Shown here: piece after piece, positions 46,606 to 61,100 of the stretch
Position numbering within the stretch: position 1 is the first letter of the stretch
How the letters are laid out: each line of letters starts with the position of its first letter
Assembly: GCF_964199755.1 (NCBI RefSeq)
Contig: NC_133903.1
Span: 5,783,001 to 5,847,000 of the forward strand
Reading direction: 5' to 3'
From: Larus michahellis
Taxonomy: Eukaryota; Chordata; Aves; Charadriiformes; Laridae
DNA length: 64,000 nucleotides
Position numbers and translations under genes: made by a program
The notes under the pieces: model-generated
The model's database searches: none
The model's input: only the letters and a program-made list of their open reading frames with translations
Told to the model about the DNA's origin: nothing

Positions 46606-49127
46606 TTTCTAAAAAAGTTCGTGTACCAGTCACTTGTCTTCTGCAGCGTGTCCCCTTAAAAATGATGGGCAGGTATTACCTTACCGAGAGGAATCAAGAG
46701 GTGAATTGATTCTTTTATGCTAATGTGTTGCTTTGGAATATGAACAGGATTCAGGCTTGCTGGCAGTAAGGGGAGTAACGTGCATTTTGCTTGTTGTTAC
46801 AGTGAAACACCTGCAGACGAGGAGGAGAGGCTGCTTTTCCCAATACTGATACTGATTGTCGTTTGTAAAATGCAAAATCAAACCTTTCACCATCCGCTTG
46901 CAGGTGCTTATCACAAAGGTTTTGAAATTGCTTATAATTTGGCAGTTAGTTTGCTTTGGGGAATGTGGGAGGGAGCTAAATCTATGGCTGGATGTTGGGG
47001 AACGACGGGGACTTGGGAGAATTTGGGAATATTGTTGGGGGCTGGTAAAACCCCAATCATCTCATCACAGCTAAACTGTTTTTTCAGAGGTTTGTAGCCT
47101 GGCCTGAATGCGTGGATGTGGTAAAAAGTACGGCCGTAGTGCAGAGCTTAATTTGTTCAGGTTTGTTTTCTCAACCTTAGGGACGTGTGGGTGGACTGGC
47201 CGGCCAGCTGCCACACTCAGCGTCCAGTCTCACAGACCTGCTGCAGGAAAAACGGGGGTGGAATTAATGAGCATTTAGGGGTTTGCTCTAATCTCGCTCC
47301 ATCAGAATGTCCTACAAATAAGTATAAAATAAAACTTTTGGCATGTTCAAAACCAGAAGTGAAAACTAACCTTTGTTGACACCATTTCTCTCCGCTTGAG
47401 ACAAACTTCCAAGGGCTTTGGAAGGTTTGTTCGCTTTTAAGGATAAAACCAGAGTTTTTTTCCTTCCCTTGTCTGTCTTGGCACAGCGCTGGGCGCAATG
47501 GAGGCCTGGACTGTGGCTAGAAGACCTACGTATTGCTGAAAGATCGGCAGTACTTGATCTTGTACATTCAGCAAACGAGATGGTGATTTTATTTAAGCAA
47601 CTGCACATTTTAGATAATGCTGGTAATTCTTCATCCCGTGAGATTGTTTTTCATAAGATTATTCTGTTTGATTTTTGCGCTCCTGTCCGGAGGGGTGCAT
47701 TCTCTATGAAATGACAAAATGCAAGGCTGTACCTGGTTGTACTTTAATGACAGCAGGTTATTAAACAGTGCGGCGATGTTAATAGATACACCAAGCTGAC
47801 GTATTAACACTTGGCTGTACTTTGAATGTGTTAATGCAGGTTAAATTCCAGCTGAGCGGTGAGGGAGAACTTCAGTTCCTTTCCCAGGTGTGTAGACCTG
47901 CTCCTGCGTGCATCAGCGGCTAGTTCAGAGAGAGGAGGAATAGGCTGACTTGTCTCGGCGATGGGCATATTAGTTGCAGCGTGTTTATTTTATTAGTGAG
48001 CCCTTGCGAGACATGGTTGGAAAGTGTGCTGCTGCTTGAAAACGAGCCAGCCAAGCATCCAGTGCAGCAAACTGTATCATTACTAAATACCCCCAAACCA
48101 TTAAATTCAACGGCTGTTTCCTGCTGCTTGTTTCGTGTCGGCCTCTGGAGGAATAACTTCACCTCTTCTGTGCGCGTTTCTGCTGGTCGGCCCTTGCTGG
48201 CGTGCCGAGGGTCCACCTTGGATGTTCACATAACTCCAGTGTTTGATCATTGCTTGAGCATGTAGAAAACCCCCAACTTTGCCTAATTTTGTGCAGTGCA
48301 ATTACCGTATTGATTAGGACTCAAGAATTTGGGAGCGGTCGCAGTCGTAAGCCTGGATTGCTGGTCCTTCGGCTTTTCATAGTGCTGGAGCGGTTGGAAG
48401 GGAGCAAAGTGCGTGCAGCTTCACTCATACCCCTTTCTTTACAGCAGAGCTACCTGATCTTTACCTGCTTTTCCCAGAAGCAAAAATACCAGATCACCAG
48501 CTATTCTTAGAGGTATTTCTCTGGGATCCTTCACATGTAAAGAACACTTGAAAAAAAACCTGCTTCATTCAGCAATTTCTGCAGTAATTAACTAGGCAGA
48601 AGATGATGCAAATTCTTCCCAGACTCATAGGATCTGCAAGAAAAATATTGGGGTTTGGTTTACAGCTTCTAGAAGACAAAAGCCTTGGCAGTTTCTTGAC
48701 CAGCAATATCTAGATTTAAGGCGCCTCCGCAAGAGGTTGCTGGGATCCTGCGCCCGGAGAGTCTGTGCTGCAGAAATGCATTAATTGCGGGAGCAGCTGG
48801 GACTGGAGCCTGCAGCTTCTTCAAGATTAATGCGGAAGAAGCAGAAAAGCCCGAGGAAAAGGGGATTAAGTAGCTGCTCCTTTGTGACACTGACATCAAA
48901 GGTGCTGTCCCTGGACCGTGTGTCCCTTGGGTGCCAGCAGGGAGGGCGGTGGGGAAACTGGGAGGGGAGGGAGGCGGTGGACAACCAGGCTGCCCACCCA
49001 AAGGCCTTCAGAAGCGAAGCTCCTACTGCCGGCTTGTTTAATGATCAATGCCCTCAAGCCGCTAACAAGTTACTGATTCAGTGGCTGCCCGCGTGAGGCT
49101 TTGGCCGAGGATGAAGGAGGCAGAGGA
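46606..49127. other. Intergenic region PRPSAP2-SLC5A10
   Basis: No gene recognised. The SLC5A10 promoter and any 5' UTR exon should lie in the right part (about 48.7-49.1 kb), which is moderately GC-rich, but I see no clear TATA box or CpG island. Confidence 0.5.
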
Positions 49128-52100
49128 ATGATGGAGGGCAACTCCACTGTGGGATCCTTCGCCCCCGCGCAGCAGTTCAGCGTTGCTGACCTTGTTGTTG
49201 TAGTGGTTTATTTTTCCTTAAACGTTGCAGTGGGAATATGGGTAAGAGTGTTTTCTCTTGTTCCCTTTCTGCTTTCTGTTTTGAGTAGTGTGGAATACTT
49301 TGAAAGCCTCTATTATTTTCTTCTTGTCGTTTGCACTCGTTTTGTATTTTGTGTGTTGTGCTGCATTCGCTCTGTTGGGTTGTACGAAGCCTCCGCCCCG
49401 TTCACCCCCTGTAGAAGGACTCCCACAGCCCGAGAACGGGGTGGAATTAACCACGGCACAAACCTCTCCCCTGGCCACCTGTCTGCTGGGCGTAAGCAGC
49501 TCTGCCGCTTGTCTATTAAAGGGTGTTGAGACAAATGTCCTGCTTAAAAGCAAAAGCCCTGAGCTGCCCGCGGTTTCAGACAAAGCCATTTCATCTGCCT
49601 TGCAGAAAAATCGTAGCCGAAGCTGGGCCTTATTAGCCAACCTGTCTGCTCGGGAGGGGCGCATCCTCCATGCTTCCCCCTCTCGGGGTGCCTCCTTTGC
49701 TATTCATGGCTCCAGGTACTCGGGGTGCAGCCACCGTTTCGTGTAATTAAGCTCGAGTTGTAGAGCTCCCATTAATTATCCAGAGTCTCCTGTCTCTTGG
49801 CTTCTTGTCTGGGAGACTTGGTTCTTGGTTTCTTGTCTGGGTTTGTGGGGAAAGGGTGCTCTGTGCTCATCTTTTCTCCTCCCAGTCTTCATGCAGGGTG
49901 AACAGGAACACCGTCAGTGGCTATTTCCTTGCTGGCAGAGACATGGCATGGTGGCCAGTAAGTAGAGACCTCTGTCCTTCTTGTGACAACCTGGGACAGC
50001 AGGGACATCCGGCACCACTGTTCCTCCCACCAAATTCCCTCTCCTGCGCCCCTGCTTTCTCCACCGCCTGCCCACGCTTTCCCCCACCCTGTAGACCTCC
50101 TCCTACCAGGATTTGTGTCCTTGGACCCGTTTCCTTTCTCATTGCATGAAGGGTGCTGGAGCCCACCTGGCCTGTTGAGCCTCCTCATAGGCTGCTCTGA
50201 ACTTAGAGAGGGGCTCTTAGAGTCAGACATCTATCTCCACCATCCCTGTGTGCTCCTTATGGTTCCAACAAGACATGGGTGTCCCATCTTTCTTTTCTCC
50301 CTCCTCTTATTGCAGTATGATCTTGACAAACGGGTTGTAGGTCCTTCCCATGGACACAGGGCCACCTCCAGGCAGGGTGCGTGGCCACCGTGGCAAATGC
50401 AGCAACCTGTGACCACCTGTCATCCTCCTGAAGACAAGAAAGTCCATCCAGAACCCACCAGGGATGCCCAGATGAGCTGAATGCGCGGGAGCGCTGGTTG
50501 CTGGGGTTCACAATTGGAGCCTGTTAAGGGTTTTTCTTGCAAAATATGTAAATGTCCCACATCACACATGGTTTATCTTTGGCCACACTTTGCTTTTAGA
50601 ATGTTGGGGAGGTCTGTGCTCTGCTGCTCCTGTTCAGATGTTATTTTTGCTGCCCCTTCTCCCTGAGTTATCCCTCGGGGCTGGGGAAGCACCGAAGCTG
50701 GTCCAGCTGGCACGACTGCTGTGCCGAGCTGCGGGGAGCCGGTGCCCGGGCACCCACAGCACCTCCTCTGCTCCTCCGCAGATCGGTGCCTCTCTCTTCG
50801 CCAGCAGCGAAGGCTCAGGGCTCTTCATCGGGCTGGCCGGGACTGGTGCTGCTGGGGGAATCGCTGTCACCGGCTTCGAGTGGAACGTAAGAAATGTGTC
50901 GCGTTACTAAGAAAAATTGAGTTTCTCAAGCCACATGGCAGCAGATGGCCCATTTCACAGCAGCTTCACGCAATGTCTCGAAAGGCTTGGGAGGAGTTGT
51001 GCAGGGGGTAATTAACGCAACCCTGCTAAGTCAGCTTCTCCGGCTCACATCTAGTGCACATACAGTGGGTTTGGAGTCAACGCGGGTCCATGTGCTCAGG
51101 GAGAAGTACGTTTCAGTGCAGAGTTTCCTAGTCCAGCCGAATAGGTCACCCATTCCCTGCTTCCCCACCCGTCGCTTCCAAAGTCCTTGGGTTCTGCAGC
51201 AAAAATACAGCATTTGGCTTGCTTGGTGCTCAAGGAGTTAGTGGGAAATGTCTGGACAGGAGCTGAGGGGAGTGGGCTCCTGCTGGTGGGGATGCTAGAG
51301 GGTCTCCACCATGACCTCATGCACCTGTGCCTGCTGTCTGAAGCCATTTGGGGATGTAAATGTGCAGTTGAGTGTGAGCCAGAGCCAGGTCAGGAGCGGT
51401 GGATGGGGTCTAGCATTGCAATTGATGTTGAGCTGCAGCAGGATCAGCGGTTTTTCCGTCTGTGCCATGTTCCTCCTTCCCAACAGGCGACTTACGCTCT
51501 TCTGGCACTGGCCTGGGTGTTTGTGCCGGTCTACATCTCATCTGGGGTACGTAGAGCCTGCTGCGAGGAACGTGGCCCCAGCCAGGTCCCCTGCTCCCTG
51601 GAGAGCTGTCACCGCCGTCCTTTGAGACTCCCAAGCCCTGCTCTGGGAATACAACTGTCCCCTTGTCTTTCCTGGGACCATCCCCGGAGGAGGGGGCCTG
51701 GACAGGGCAGTGATCGCTCTCTTTTGCTCCGGCAGATTGTCACGATGCCCGAGTATCTCCAGCGAAGGTTTGGAGGGGAGAGGATCCGGATGTACCTCTC
51801 TGGCCTGTCGCTCCTGCTCTCCATTTTCACCAAAATCTCTGTGAGTAGCTCCCCCTCAACTCTGTGACAGATCCACGGCTGATTTCCAGCAAGTGAAAGG
51901 TTATTTTGGGGCTCAAACCTCGCGTAGCCAAGTTGGGGGAGAGCAGCTGCTGCAGAATGCGCCGGGGGGAGCAGGACAGGAGGTGGGAATTCATGGGGAG
52001 ATGCCACTTGCAACACCCCCTGCATTTGTAGGTAGATCCAGCAGCGATGTTCGTGTCTGGGTGGCCCTGATGGATGTGTGGATCGCTGTCAGGATTCCCG

Positions 52101-55100
52101 AATTCATGGAGCACTTGCCTTGTAGCAGAGGTTGGGGATGAAACGTGCGTGGGGGCTGGGTTGCATCGGCCGGGTTTTTCCTCCGCGCTCCAGCAGTGAT
52201 GCTTTCCAGCACTCCCCGAGGGACCCGGCAGAGCCGGGGACTGAATTGGGAATGCATTCCTTGCTTTAGGGCACAGGGGTTTGCTGAGGAAAAGAAGCCT
52301 TCCTGCACCTATAAGGTGCCCAAGCCTGTACAGAAAGTCCCTGATTTTTCAGGGACTTTTCCACAGGGATGTTTTACTCCCATTTTGGCCTCATTCACAG
52401 TTCCCTGTGTGCAGCCCCAGCTCCCGCTGCCCGCTTGGTAACCGCAGGAAGAGTTTATCCGAGGTAAAACAGCTAAAGAGCCTGTGACACCAGGCGAGCA
52501 GGAGAAAGCCGGGCACAGACAGCCCTGGGGGGCTGGAGACAGCGAGACAGAGATCAAGAGCGAACAGCTCAGAAATTATCTGGAGCAGAAAACACACCGG
52601 AGGGAGCAATCCTGCACGGATCCGATGGAGCAGGCGGATCTGAGACGGGGTCTGCTGAGGCTTCTGCATTTTGCCGGCTAAAAGAAATGTGCTTTGGCAT
52701 GTGGCTGGCTGCAAGAAGCGGCTGTTTGCGCGGCAGGAGGGCCGATGCCGGAGCGTTTCCCCACGGCGAGGCGCTCAGTGCCTGCCTCTGCGCTCGCCAG
52801 CTCCCTGCTTGGCAAACACCAGCTTGGCTGGAGGCACCATCGCTCCCTGCGCGGAGTTTCTGCCTCCTCCCCGGGGGCTTCGCAGCACCAGGCCCCGGGC
52901 TGAGCTGTGGGGGGATCCTCTGGGTCTCCCTCCGAGGGATGTGGAGGACGCAGCAGCTCACGAACAGCTCTTGTCCCGTACCTCCGTCAGCGCTTAATGT
53001 GGAGGGAGAGGCTGCCCCCGCCTTGGACGGACCCCAGCGCTGGGTGATGCGATGTCCCCAGCTCCAGGAGACCCCGTCTCCTTCCCGTGAGCTGCTCTGT
53101 GACCTCGGCCAAGGCACTATGCTTCGGGTTTTCAAGGCAGGTTGCAGGAGATGGCATCCCTTCCCTCGTTCCTGCTGTCGCAGGGCGTTCAGCGTGGCAG
53201 AGGTGGTGCTGGTGACTCTGTCGCTGCAGCTGCCACCTGTATTTCCCCCGCGCAAAACCATGTCCTGTCGTGCTGGAAGGCATTCTTCCCGTAAAACTGA
53301 TATTCTTTATACTCTTACCATTTATGGCATTGAAAATCCTATGGCATTTCTCCTGAAATCAGCCTGGTGGCTCCCGGAGCACCAGTTCAGTTTGCAAGAT
53401 TGGGCAGTGACGCTTTGATGTCCCCTAATTGTCCTCACGTCCAGTAAACTGTTGTCCCACTCCAGCGTGCTGCTCAGGAGACAACTCTCTCTCCTGGTCC
53501 CGACGAAGACCTGGGAGGAGCTCGAGGGAGATGCTGGAGCATCTGTGTCTGTGGTGCTGGTTCCTGGGATCTGCGTGAATCCCTGCTGGGGTTGAAAAGG
53601 AGAGGTTGGAAGCTGGGATAGGATTTCTGGTGGGGTAGTTTGTTCTTGCTGGTTGGAATTTGAAGAACGAAATCACCAGTAGTTTGAGGGCTGGTTGGTT
53701 TTGAATCTCTTTCCAGACTACCACAGACGTCCCCTCTTCTCTTACAAAACAGTGCCCTACCATGCCATGGGGATGTGCTTGGTCCCTTTGGTTTCCAGTC
53801 TCTCCATGGCTTTGCCCAGAAGGGATGGATGTCCTACAAGTTCATTCTTAGCTCGGGAGACCTTGCCTAACACCAGACGAACCTGTAGATGACCTCTGCG
53901 AAGTGCCTGCACCGATGGGAATCTCCGCGGTTCTCCTGGCCCTTCTCAGCACGTCCTTGTGTTTGGAGCTTGGTGGACACTCCCAAATACTTCTTCCTGT
54001 GCCTTTTCTCAGCCACTGCTATAGTTTCTTTGGTCTGCTCAGCTTTCTCTGATCTCTGAGTCATGCAGGATGCAACACAAGAGGCATCAGCCTAATAAGG
54101 GGATTATCTTGGCATCTGGCTCCATTCATGGTAAATCTCACAAACAATGGTTGTTTCCAGCAGTGGGTTGGGATGAATGTCTGTGGACATGCGGGGCGTT
54201 GCCAAACTGGCCCGATGTCCTGTCCCTGGTGGTGTCCACAGCCAGGGGCGTGGGAGGAGGGTGCGAAACTCAGGGCAATTAGGCAGCTCTGTCGCCTGGC
54301 GGGGGTTTCCTTTGGTCCTCACTGGGGGCTGCCTCAAAGCCTGGTATTTGCTGGTCTTTTCCTGCCTCCTCTCCCTGCAGACGTTGGATTTGTGCATGAA
54401 TCTCCACTCCAGGTTCTCCTGAGTGAGACACGGCGTCACTGCTGCTCCCTTGGTTCTTCTTTCGGGGCAGGGGGGATGACAGTCCTTCTTTGCCTGGAAT
54501 TTACCCTTTGGTGAACCCCAACCCTCCATGTTTCATGGCAGGGTGCAGCAGGGCAGCCCAAAGTCCTGCTGAGAGATGGTGTCCCCCACGTCTAGGATCA
54601 CGTGGGGAGTTGCACAGGTGTCCTAGCCTTGGCGAAGAGCCCCTGGAGACTCCTCTGTACCCTGGGTAACTTGTTCTGCTGAGGCTTTGGCTTCGCCAAT
54701 TGTTAAATCCAAGTTGTTTCTAAAGCCAGCTTTCATTGGGAAGGCATTAACCATGTTGGGTAAGAACGAGTTTCCAAGTGAGGTCACTGGTGGAGGCAGG
54801 GATCTCACTGGATTACGAGGCCTGACTTCAAAGGCTTGTCCTCTCCTTTTACAGTTGAAAGGACTTGTTTTATGAATAGGTCATGCCTGGTTTTAATTAG
54901 CTTGTTTTTGTATTCGGGATGTCTTATTAATGACCCAGTCACATGTGCTTTTATTTTTTCCCACCCTAGCAGAATTACCAGGAAGGGAGGTGGAGATACC
55001 TCTGCTTCCTCATAGCAAAGGTTTAGGCTCATTTGCAGACGACTGCAAAAACGATTAAGCATTGAGAAAGCCAGGAGAAGCAGTTATGAAACACCTTGTC

Positions 55101-58100
55101 CAGGTCTGAGTCTTTGCAGCTGGGTTCTGGAGAAGGGTTGCTGGAGAAGCAGGCAGTCACGGGGGTAGACGACTTTCTGGCAGGTGTTGATGTGACAAGG
55201 GACGGATCCCTCCAAGGGATGCTGGGAGCTCCAGAAGACACCAAGGATGCTTGGCTGGAACTGTGCTGGGGAGGCTCAAAATATTCTGGGTTCCCGCTTC
55301 AGGTTGTGTTGGGAGGAGATGGTTGAGGGCCTTGGTTTGGGGCTTTTCTGCCTTGTAGTTGAAGCTTGCAGTGCCTGAATGGCTTAGCTGTCTTCTTGTA
55401 GGGCAGCTTGGTGGTCTCACTGGTATCAGGCTGTGGTTGGATTGCATTTGTGGTGGAAAGGCATCAGAGGAGGCCACTAGTAGAGGCACATGGTTGCCTG
55501 TGAGTTGGTTCCTCTTCAGCGGGACATTCCAGGGTTGAATTGCCTCTCGGTGCTGGCAAGAGCAATCCCGGAGATATGGCCAAGCCCAAGTGCAGCTGAG
55601 GACACGTAGTACCTCCCTTGGGAATGCCAGGCATGACTGGTATAAAGCCTGGTCCAGATGTCATGGAAGAGTCCCTGAATTGGGATCCTCAAGATCATGG
55701 TGTAAGTGCTCTTCTGGTAGATTTGATTTGTGATTTAATCAACATGCCTAACGGTGTGGGCTCATCTGCTAGGGAACGGGCTTTCATGTTGTGCTGAAGC
55801 TGGATGTGTGCTCACCAACTGGATTTCATGGCTGATGGAGCCCTGGTAGGTGGCAAGTGCCTTGGTTTTTCCATTGTGAGATCCTGTGTAGTCCCTCTCC
55901 ATCACATGATGACGGTCAGCGCTGGGAGGAGGAAGGGCAGAGCTGGGGGAAGGAGGTGCGATATGAGAAATAACACCAGTCCTCCATGTTACTAATCCCA
56001 AGCGACTGCTCCCGCATGACCAGGCAAGACAGCCCTGTTGTTTGGGGGATGGTTTCTGGGAGGTGTGTGAAGACAGATGTCAAATCAGAGCTCATGCCTT
56101 GGCTGTGGGAAGCCGTCACAGCTCCAGGCAAGGGTGTGGAGTCAGCTCGTCTTGCCTTTTCCTGCCCCTTCTGGCCTTGTTTCCTTCTCCAAATAAGGTT
56201 TTTGTGAAGATACCTCAGCTGAGCAGTGGGGATGGCTGGATCTCAGCTGTGGGTGGAGATGTGGTAGTGGTGGCATGGGCACTGCCTGCTGTGCCTGGTC
56301 CTTTCCTCTCACAGCATTGCTGCTTTGTTGGAGGAGGTGCCCCAGGCCCCTCTGAGTCTCTGCTTTAGGTCTCATTTTCACAATACCGTGACCAGACCTC
56401 CCTGTGTGGGAAATGGTGGCCACTTTTGGGGTGTCAATCATCTCGAGGGAGTCTGGCGGCTGACTGAGCTCCAGGCCTGCGCTGACTCCCCTGGGCAGAG
56501 GCACGCTCCTGGCGTCCCTGTGGGATGCGACACGGACACAGGAGATGCTGTGGCTTGTGCATGTGTGGATGGACAACATGTTGGATATGGAGTCGGTCTG
56601 TCCTTCCATGGCCAAGCAGAAACCCTGAGCCTCTCCCAGGGGCCTTGCAAGGGGGGCTGCAAAGGTCAGGGAATGCGTTGGAGGACGCGCTTGTGCTGGT
56701 CCGTGCTGGGGTGCAGGACCTCTGGGCTGCTGTTTGTTTGGGGCCAAAAGCAACTTCTGCCATTTGCCCATGCCTTGGCTTCCCCCCCTTTGCAAAACCA
56801 GGAGATGTTTTCCCAGAGATGTTCAACAAAGAAGTGGTTTGGTGTTGGGGCAAGGCTCAGGAATGGCAGTCCTGGCGGTCTTGTGCTCTGTGCTGGGGTT
56901 GCCCGTGTATGGTCCTCACCATGGAGTGGCTGTCAAGGTTGAAACACTGCTGTGGCCCCCAAGGATGAGGGCAGCACCCTGTCCTTCCCTACCAGCCACC
57001 CACCTGAGCACCACTAATAGGCTTGAGCGACGTGGCGCAGAATTGCCCCATCCATCACTAAAGGCATTGCAGGTACCAGCAAACACCTTGAAAAGTCCCT
57101 GCGCCTGCGAGGAGATCCCCTCCTGCCCTCAGCAGCGTTTTTAGGCTCGCTGCCGCCCTCCCGACCGGTCTGACGGCCCGGACTGTTGAGGTGCAGCTGG
57201 GGAGGAGGGAGCGGGTCCTTGGCAGCCTCCTTGCTGGCAGCGCGGGTGCCAGGAGGGCGAATCCTGCCAAGCAGAACATGAAATACCAGCTACAGCCACC
57301 CCTGTGCATCAGCCCTGTGGGGGCTGTTGGGGTGCAGAAACGTCAGAGGTGTGCTGGACTGGATGGAGGGGCAGCTTGGGAGGCCTCCAAGGAGCACCCA
57401 AGGGTGCCATTTTTTTGGGGGAGTGCAGCCCCCAACCCTCCAGGTTCATACCAGGTGCCCCATCTCCAGGACTCTGCAGACAGCATGGTGAGATGCCACC
57501 TGGAGAGCAGGGCATCACCATTGGCAGAGGGAACTGGAGGTACTCGGGGTGGCATGAAGGTAGCTCAGGTCAGGGTCTGATCCTGTGAAGGTCTGAGTAT
57601 CTCTAGCTCCCTGCTTTGGTCTCAAAGGTGGTGGCAGCACTGATGCCCCAAGGCACCCCATCTCTGGCCCTTATGTCCTGTCCCACTGCCCGCATCTGAC
57701 TGGGCCCGGTTGCAAATGACTGCTGGAGCTGCCTGCTCTGCTCTTTGGGGGCTGGGGGAAGGTGGCCTGTGACACCCATCCGCAGCAGTGACATTGCCAC
57801 CTGCGTGGGACCCCGGGTTCCAGCGCTGGCTTTGGGAAGTGTCCTCCTGGCGTGTGCAGTGCAACGTCCTTGCTGTACCCACGGTGTTGACTATTTCCCT
57901 GCTGTCCTGCTCTTGCAACAGCCCTTGGGTGCTGCCTAGCCACCTGGATGTCACTTCTCCCAGCCCCTGTGTTTCTTCTTCCACGCACAGACGGACCTGT
58001 ACTCGGGGGCCCTCTTCGTGCAAGTCTGCCTGGGCTGGGACCTTTACCTCTCCACCGTCCTGATGCTGGTGGTCACGGGGCTCTACACCATTGCGGGTAG

Positions 58101-61100
58101 GTTGCTCAGCCTCTTCCGGCCTCAACTTTTCTCCTTTGGTTGAACCACACCACTTTCACTCCTGCTTTTATTTTATTTTGATTTTCTTTTTTTTTTTTTT
58201 TCCTCCTGGAAGGTCATTAGGGATTTATACTAATGGGGTTCATATTCCCCGCCCTATCCAGCCAGTATCTGAGCATCCTTCTTGAGTGTCAGCTCAGGCA
58301 ATGACTCAATGCATGACCTCTCCTTTGTCATTACGGCTTTTCATTTGTAATAACTCCTCCTCCGCCATGTAGTTAAGTGCTTTCTTGTGTGTGTACCTAT
58401 TTGTAACAGCAATAATCAGGGCTTCTCCTATTACAGGACGATTACTATGGAATCTACAATCTGAGAGCCCTTTACCCGGCTCATTTCCCTACCACTTGCC
58501 CTGCCCGCAACGCGACTTGCTGCCCTCCCTCTGCAAAGCTTTCGGGAATATTTCTTGCCCACGCTTCCCCGGCGTGGGACCAGCTATTTTTGTGCAGGGT
58601 GAATCCATACAGTTCTTTTGTGATACGGAGGTGATGAGGGTTCGGAGCTGGAGTTGGAAATTATGGGTTCCTAGCTCTCGGACCACAGGACCATGTATCT
58701 GCGCCAATAATAACCCTTTCGGTTATTATTTTGGCTGGGACGTTCCCTCCCCTGCTAGTGACGGTGGAGACACCCGGCACTAAATTCTCCCTCACTATCT
58801 CGTCCCAGCCATCAGAACGGGAAACAGCTTAAGTCCGTACGAAACACGGTGGATTTTGCAAGAGTTTGGTTTTAAGCAAATCCCATCTCGGGGTTTTTTT
58901 CCTGCCCACAAGGCTTGTTGTGAAGTAAGGCATTTCGGCGTGAGCTCAGGCAGAGGGTGTGACCGCTGCGTCACCCTCATCCTGAGAACATCCCTCCGTA
59001 TCCCAGGGAGGGTGCAGCCCTGAATTCCCAAGATGTGAGTCAGTGACTGGGGTTGAAACTGGTTCAATTTCTGACCCATTTTTCTCTGGCTCCTCTACTT
59101 TTTTTAATGCTTTTGTTCATCTGCTGAGTAATTGCTCTCTGGCTAGGGAAGGAGGTCCTGGGTTGGCAGCAGGTCTGGAGGGAGAGCTTGGGATGGAAAG
59201 GGAGAAATGCTGCTGGCTGGCCAAGGGGGATCTCGCTGGAAAAACAAAACTGTAGGGTTGGGAGGAGAGCTGAGGGGTGTACGAAGGGGGAGGGACTGGC
59301 TTGGTGTTAGGGAGAGGTGGGATGAATGATGAGATCAATGTCCTAAATGTGTCTGCTTGCTGGAGCATCCAAAGAGCTGGGGCTGGCTGGTGTCCTCCTG
59401 ACTGCATGGGGACGCGGGGCCACATCTCCCTGGTCCCACCATCCCTCAGCTCCCTTTCCCTGCCCCGGGTGGGATCACAGCCCCCGTGGCTATCGGCTGC
59501 TTCCCCCACCCCATCTGCAGGGGACCCACCGAGGAGCTGCTCCCCCTTCACGCTCCCACTGCACCCCATCACAGCGGTGTCGGCAGGACAAGGCTGGTGA
59601 CAGGCACGTCCCCGTGAGCACGGGCAGCTTTATTGGGACTTCACAACCAAACCCGAAGCCGGTGGCACTCCCGACACTGTGCTGTGCTCTGCTCTTGTGC
59701 AGGGGGGCTGGCGGCTGTCATCTACACTGATGCGCTGCAGACACTCATCATGGTCCTCGGAGCCATCATGCTGGCGGTGAAAGGTGAGAGCTGGGGCAGC
59801 ACGGTTTCCCCTTCCATGGGGACATTCTCTCCCCACTTGGGTGGTCTCGGAAATAAATAAAAAGACTCAGTTTGAGCAATCCGGCGGCCAAGATGCCCAG
59901 CAGGTCTGTGGTTCCCCTGTGTCCCCTCTGCCACTGTTCTTCCCCTACGTGCCATTCCTCTGGGTGAAGATGCCATGAAGCATCCCCCTGGGTCCTCCAT
60001 GTAGAACCGTCCCCAGCACTGGTGACATTCCTTTGGCGATTGGTGCTCCGCGTGTTTGCCTCTAGTCCATGCACTCAGAGAGACTGATCAAGGGTCTGGC
60101 AGCGAAGCAGCATTTCCAGTTTTGCTCTGGAAAACCTGCAGCGGCGTTGCAGTGGGGTCTTCAAACCGGATCCCACCGCACGGGGACGTGCGTGGCAGAA
60201 GGTGGTGCTGGGTTGAGGCGCCGCTGCAGGGCACTGCCTGGGGATGCAGAGCATGGTGCCGTGCCTTCCTCCTGGTTGGAGCATCACCAGCCCTTCCTGA
60301 ACACTCAGCAGTGTTGTGTCTCCGTACATTTAGCCGCAGAGCACCCTTGTGAGGCTGGGAGCTTTCATCAGCCCTGCTCTGCCACCGGGGCTCTTGGCCC
60401 TGAGGAGTAGGAGGCAAAAAGTCAGGTCCCAGCTTCAAAGGCAGGCGTTTAACTACAGAGGATGATTTCCGGAGGCACTCCTGAGATGGTTTCCACCGTC
60501 TCCTGGAGAATTCTGCTTAGACGGGCGGGTAGGAAAGGCTTTGACCCAACGCTGCCCGGGAGCTCAGCTGTGGAGGTGGGAGCAGCTCCAGACCTGCAGC
60601 CAGCCCGGTCCCGCGGCTGCTCCCCTGTGCAAAAGCGGAGCTTGCTCCTGGGCGAGCCCTGTACGCAGCAAAGTGTATTTACAAAAAAAAACAAATGAAA
60701 GGACAGCTACTTCCCAGAGAAGTAACAATAATACCAAATACCCCAGCAGGAGCAAGGAGCTGCACCAGGCAGAGGAGCACGTTGTGTTGCCTCTCGGAGC
60801 AGATGGGAGCGGTGGCTGCAGCCTTTGTGTTAGATGAGGTGCTTGGACGTTGCTGATGGTTGTCTGAAGCTGTAGTTGGCCATGGGGCGCTCTCAGGCTT
60901 GTGTCTGGCGAGCTTGGCTGGGTGCAGCAGCGCAGAGCCAGACTGAGGAGGACAGGCAGGCAAAGCCTGGAAAATCCCCTCCAGCGACTGCAGAGCCCAG
61001 CTTTTTTTGGCTTTGCCAACCTGCAAATCCCGGCAGGGTGCGTGCAGGGAGGTGAGGGTGCTTGGGAGAGGGACTGATCCAGGGGAACCAAGAGACAAGC

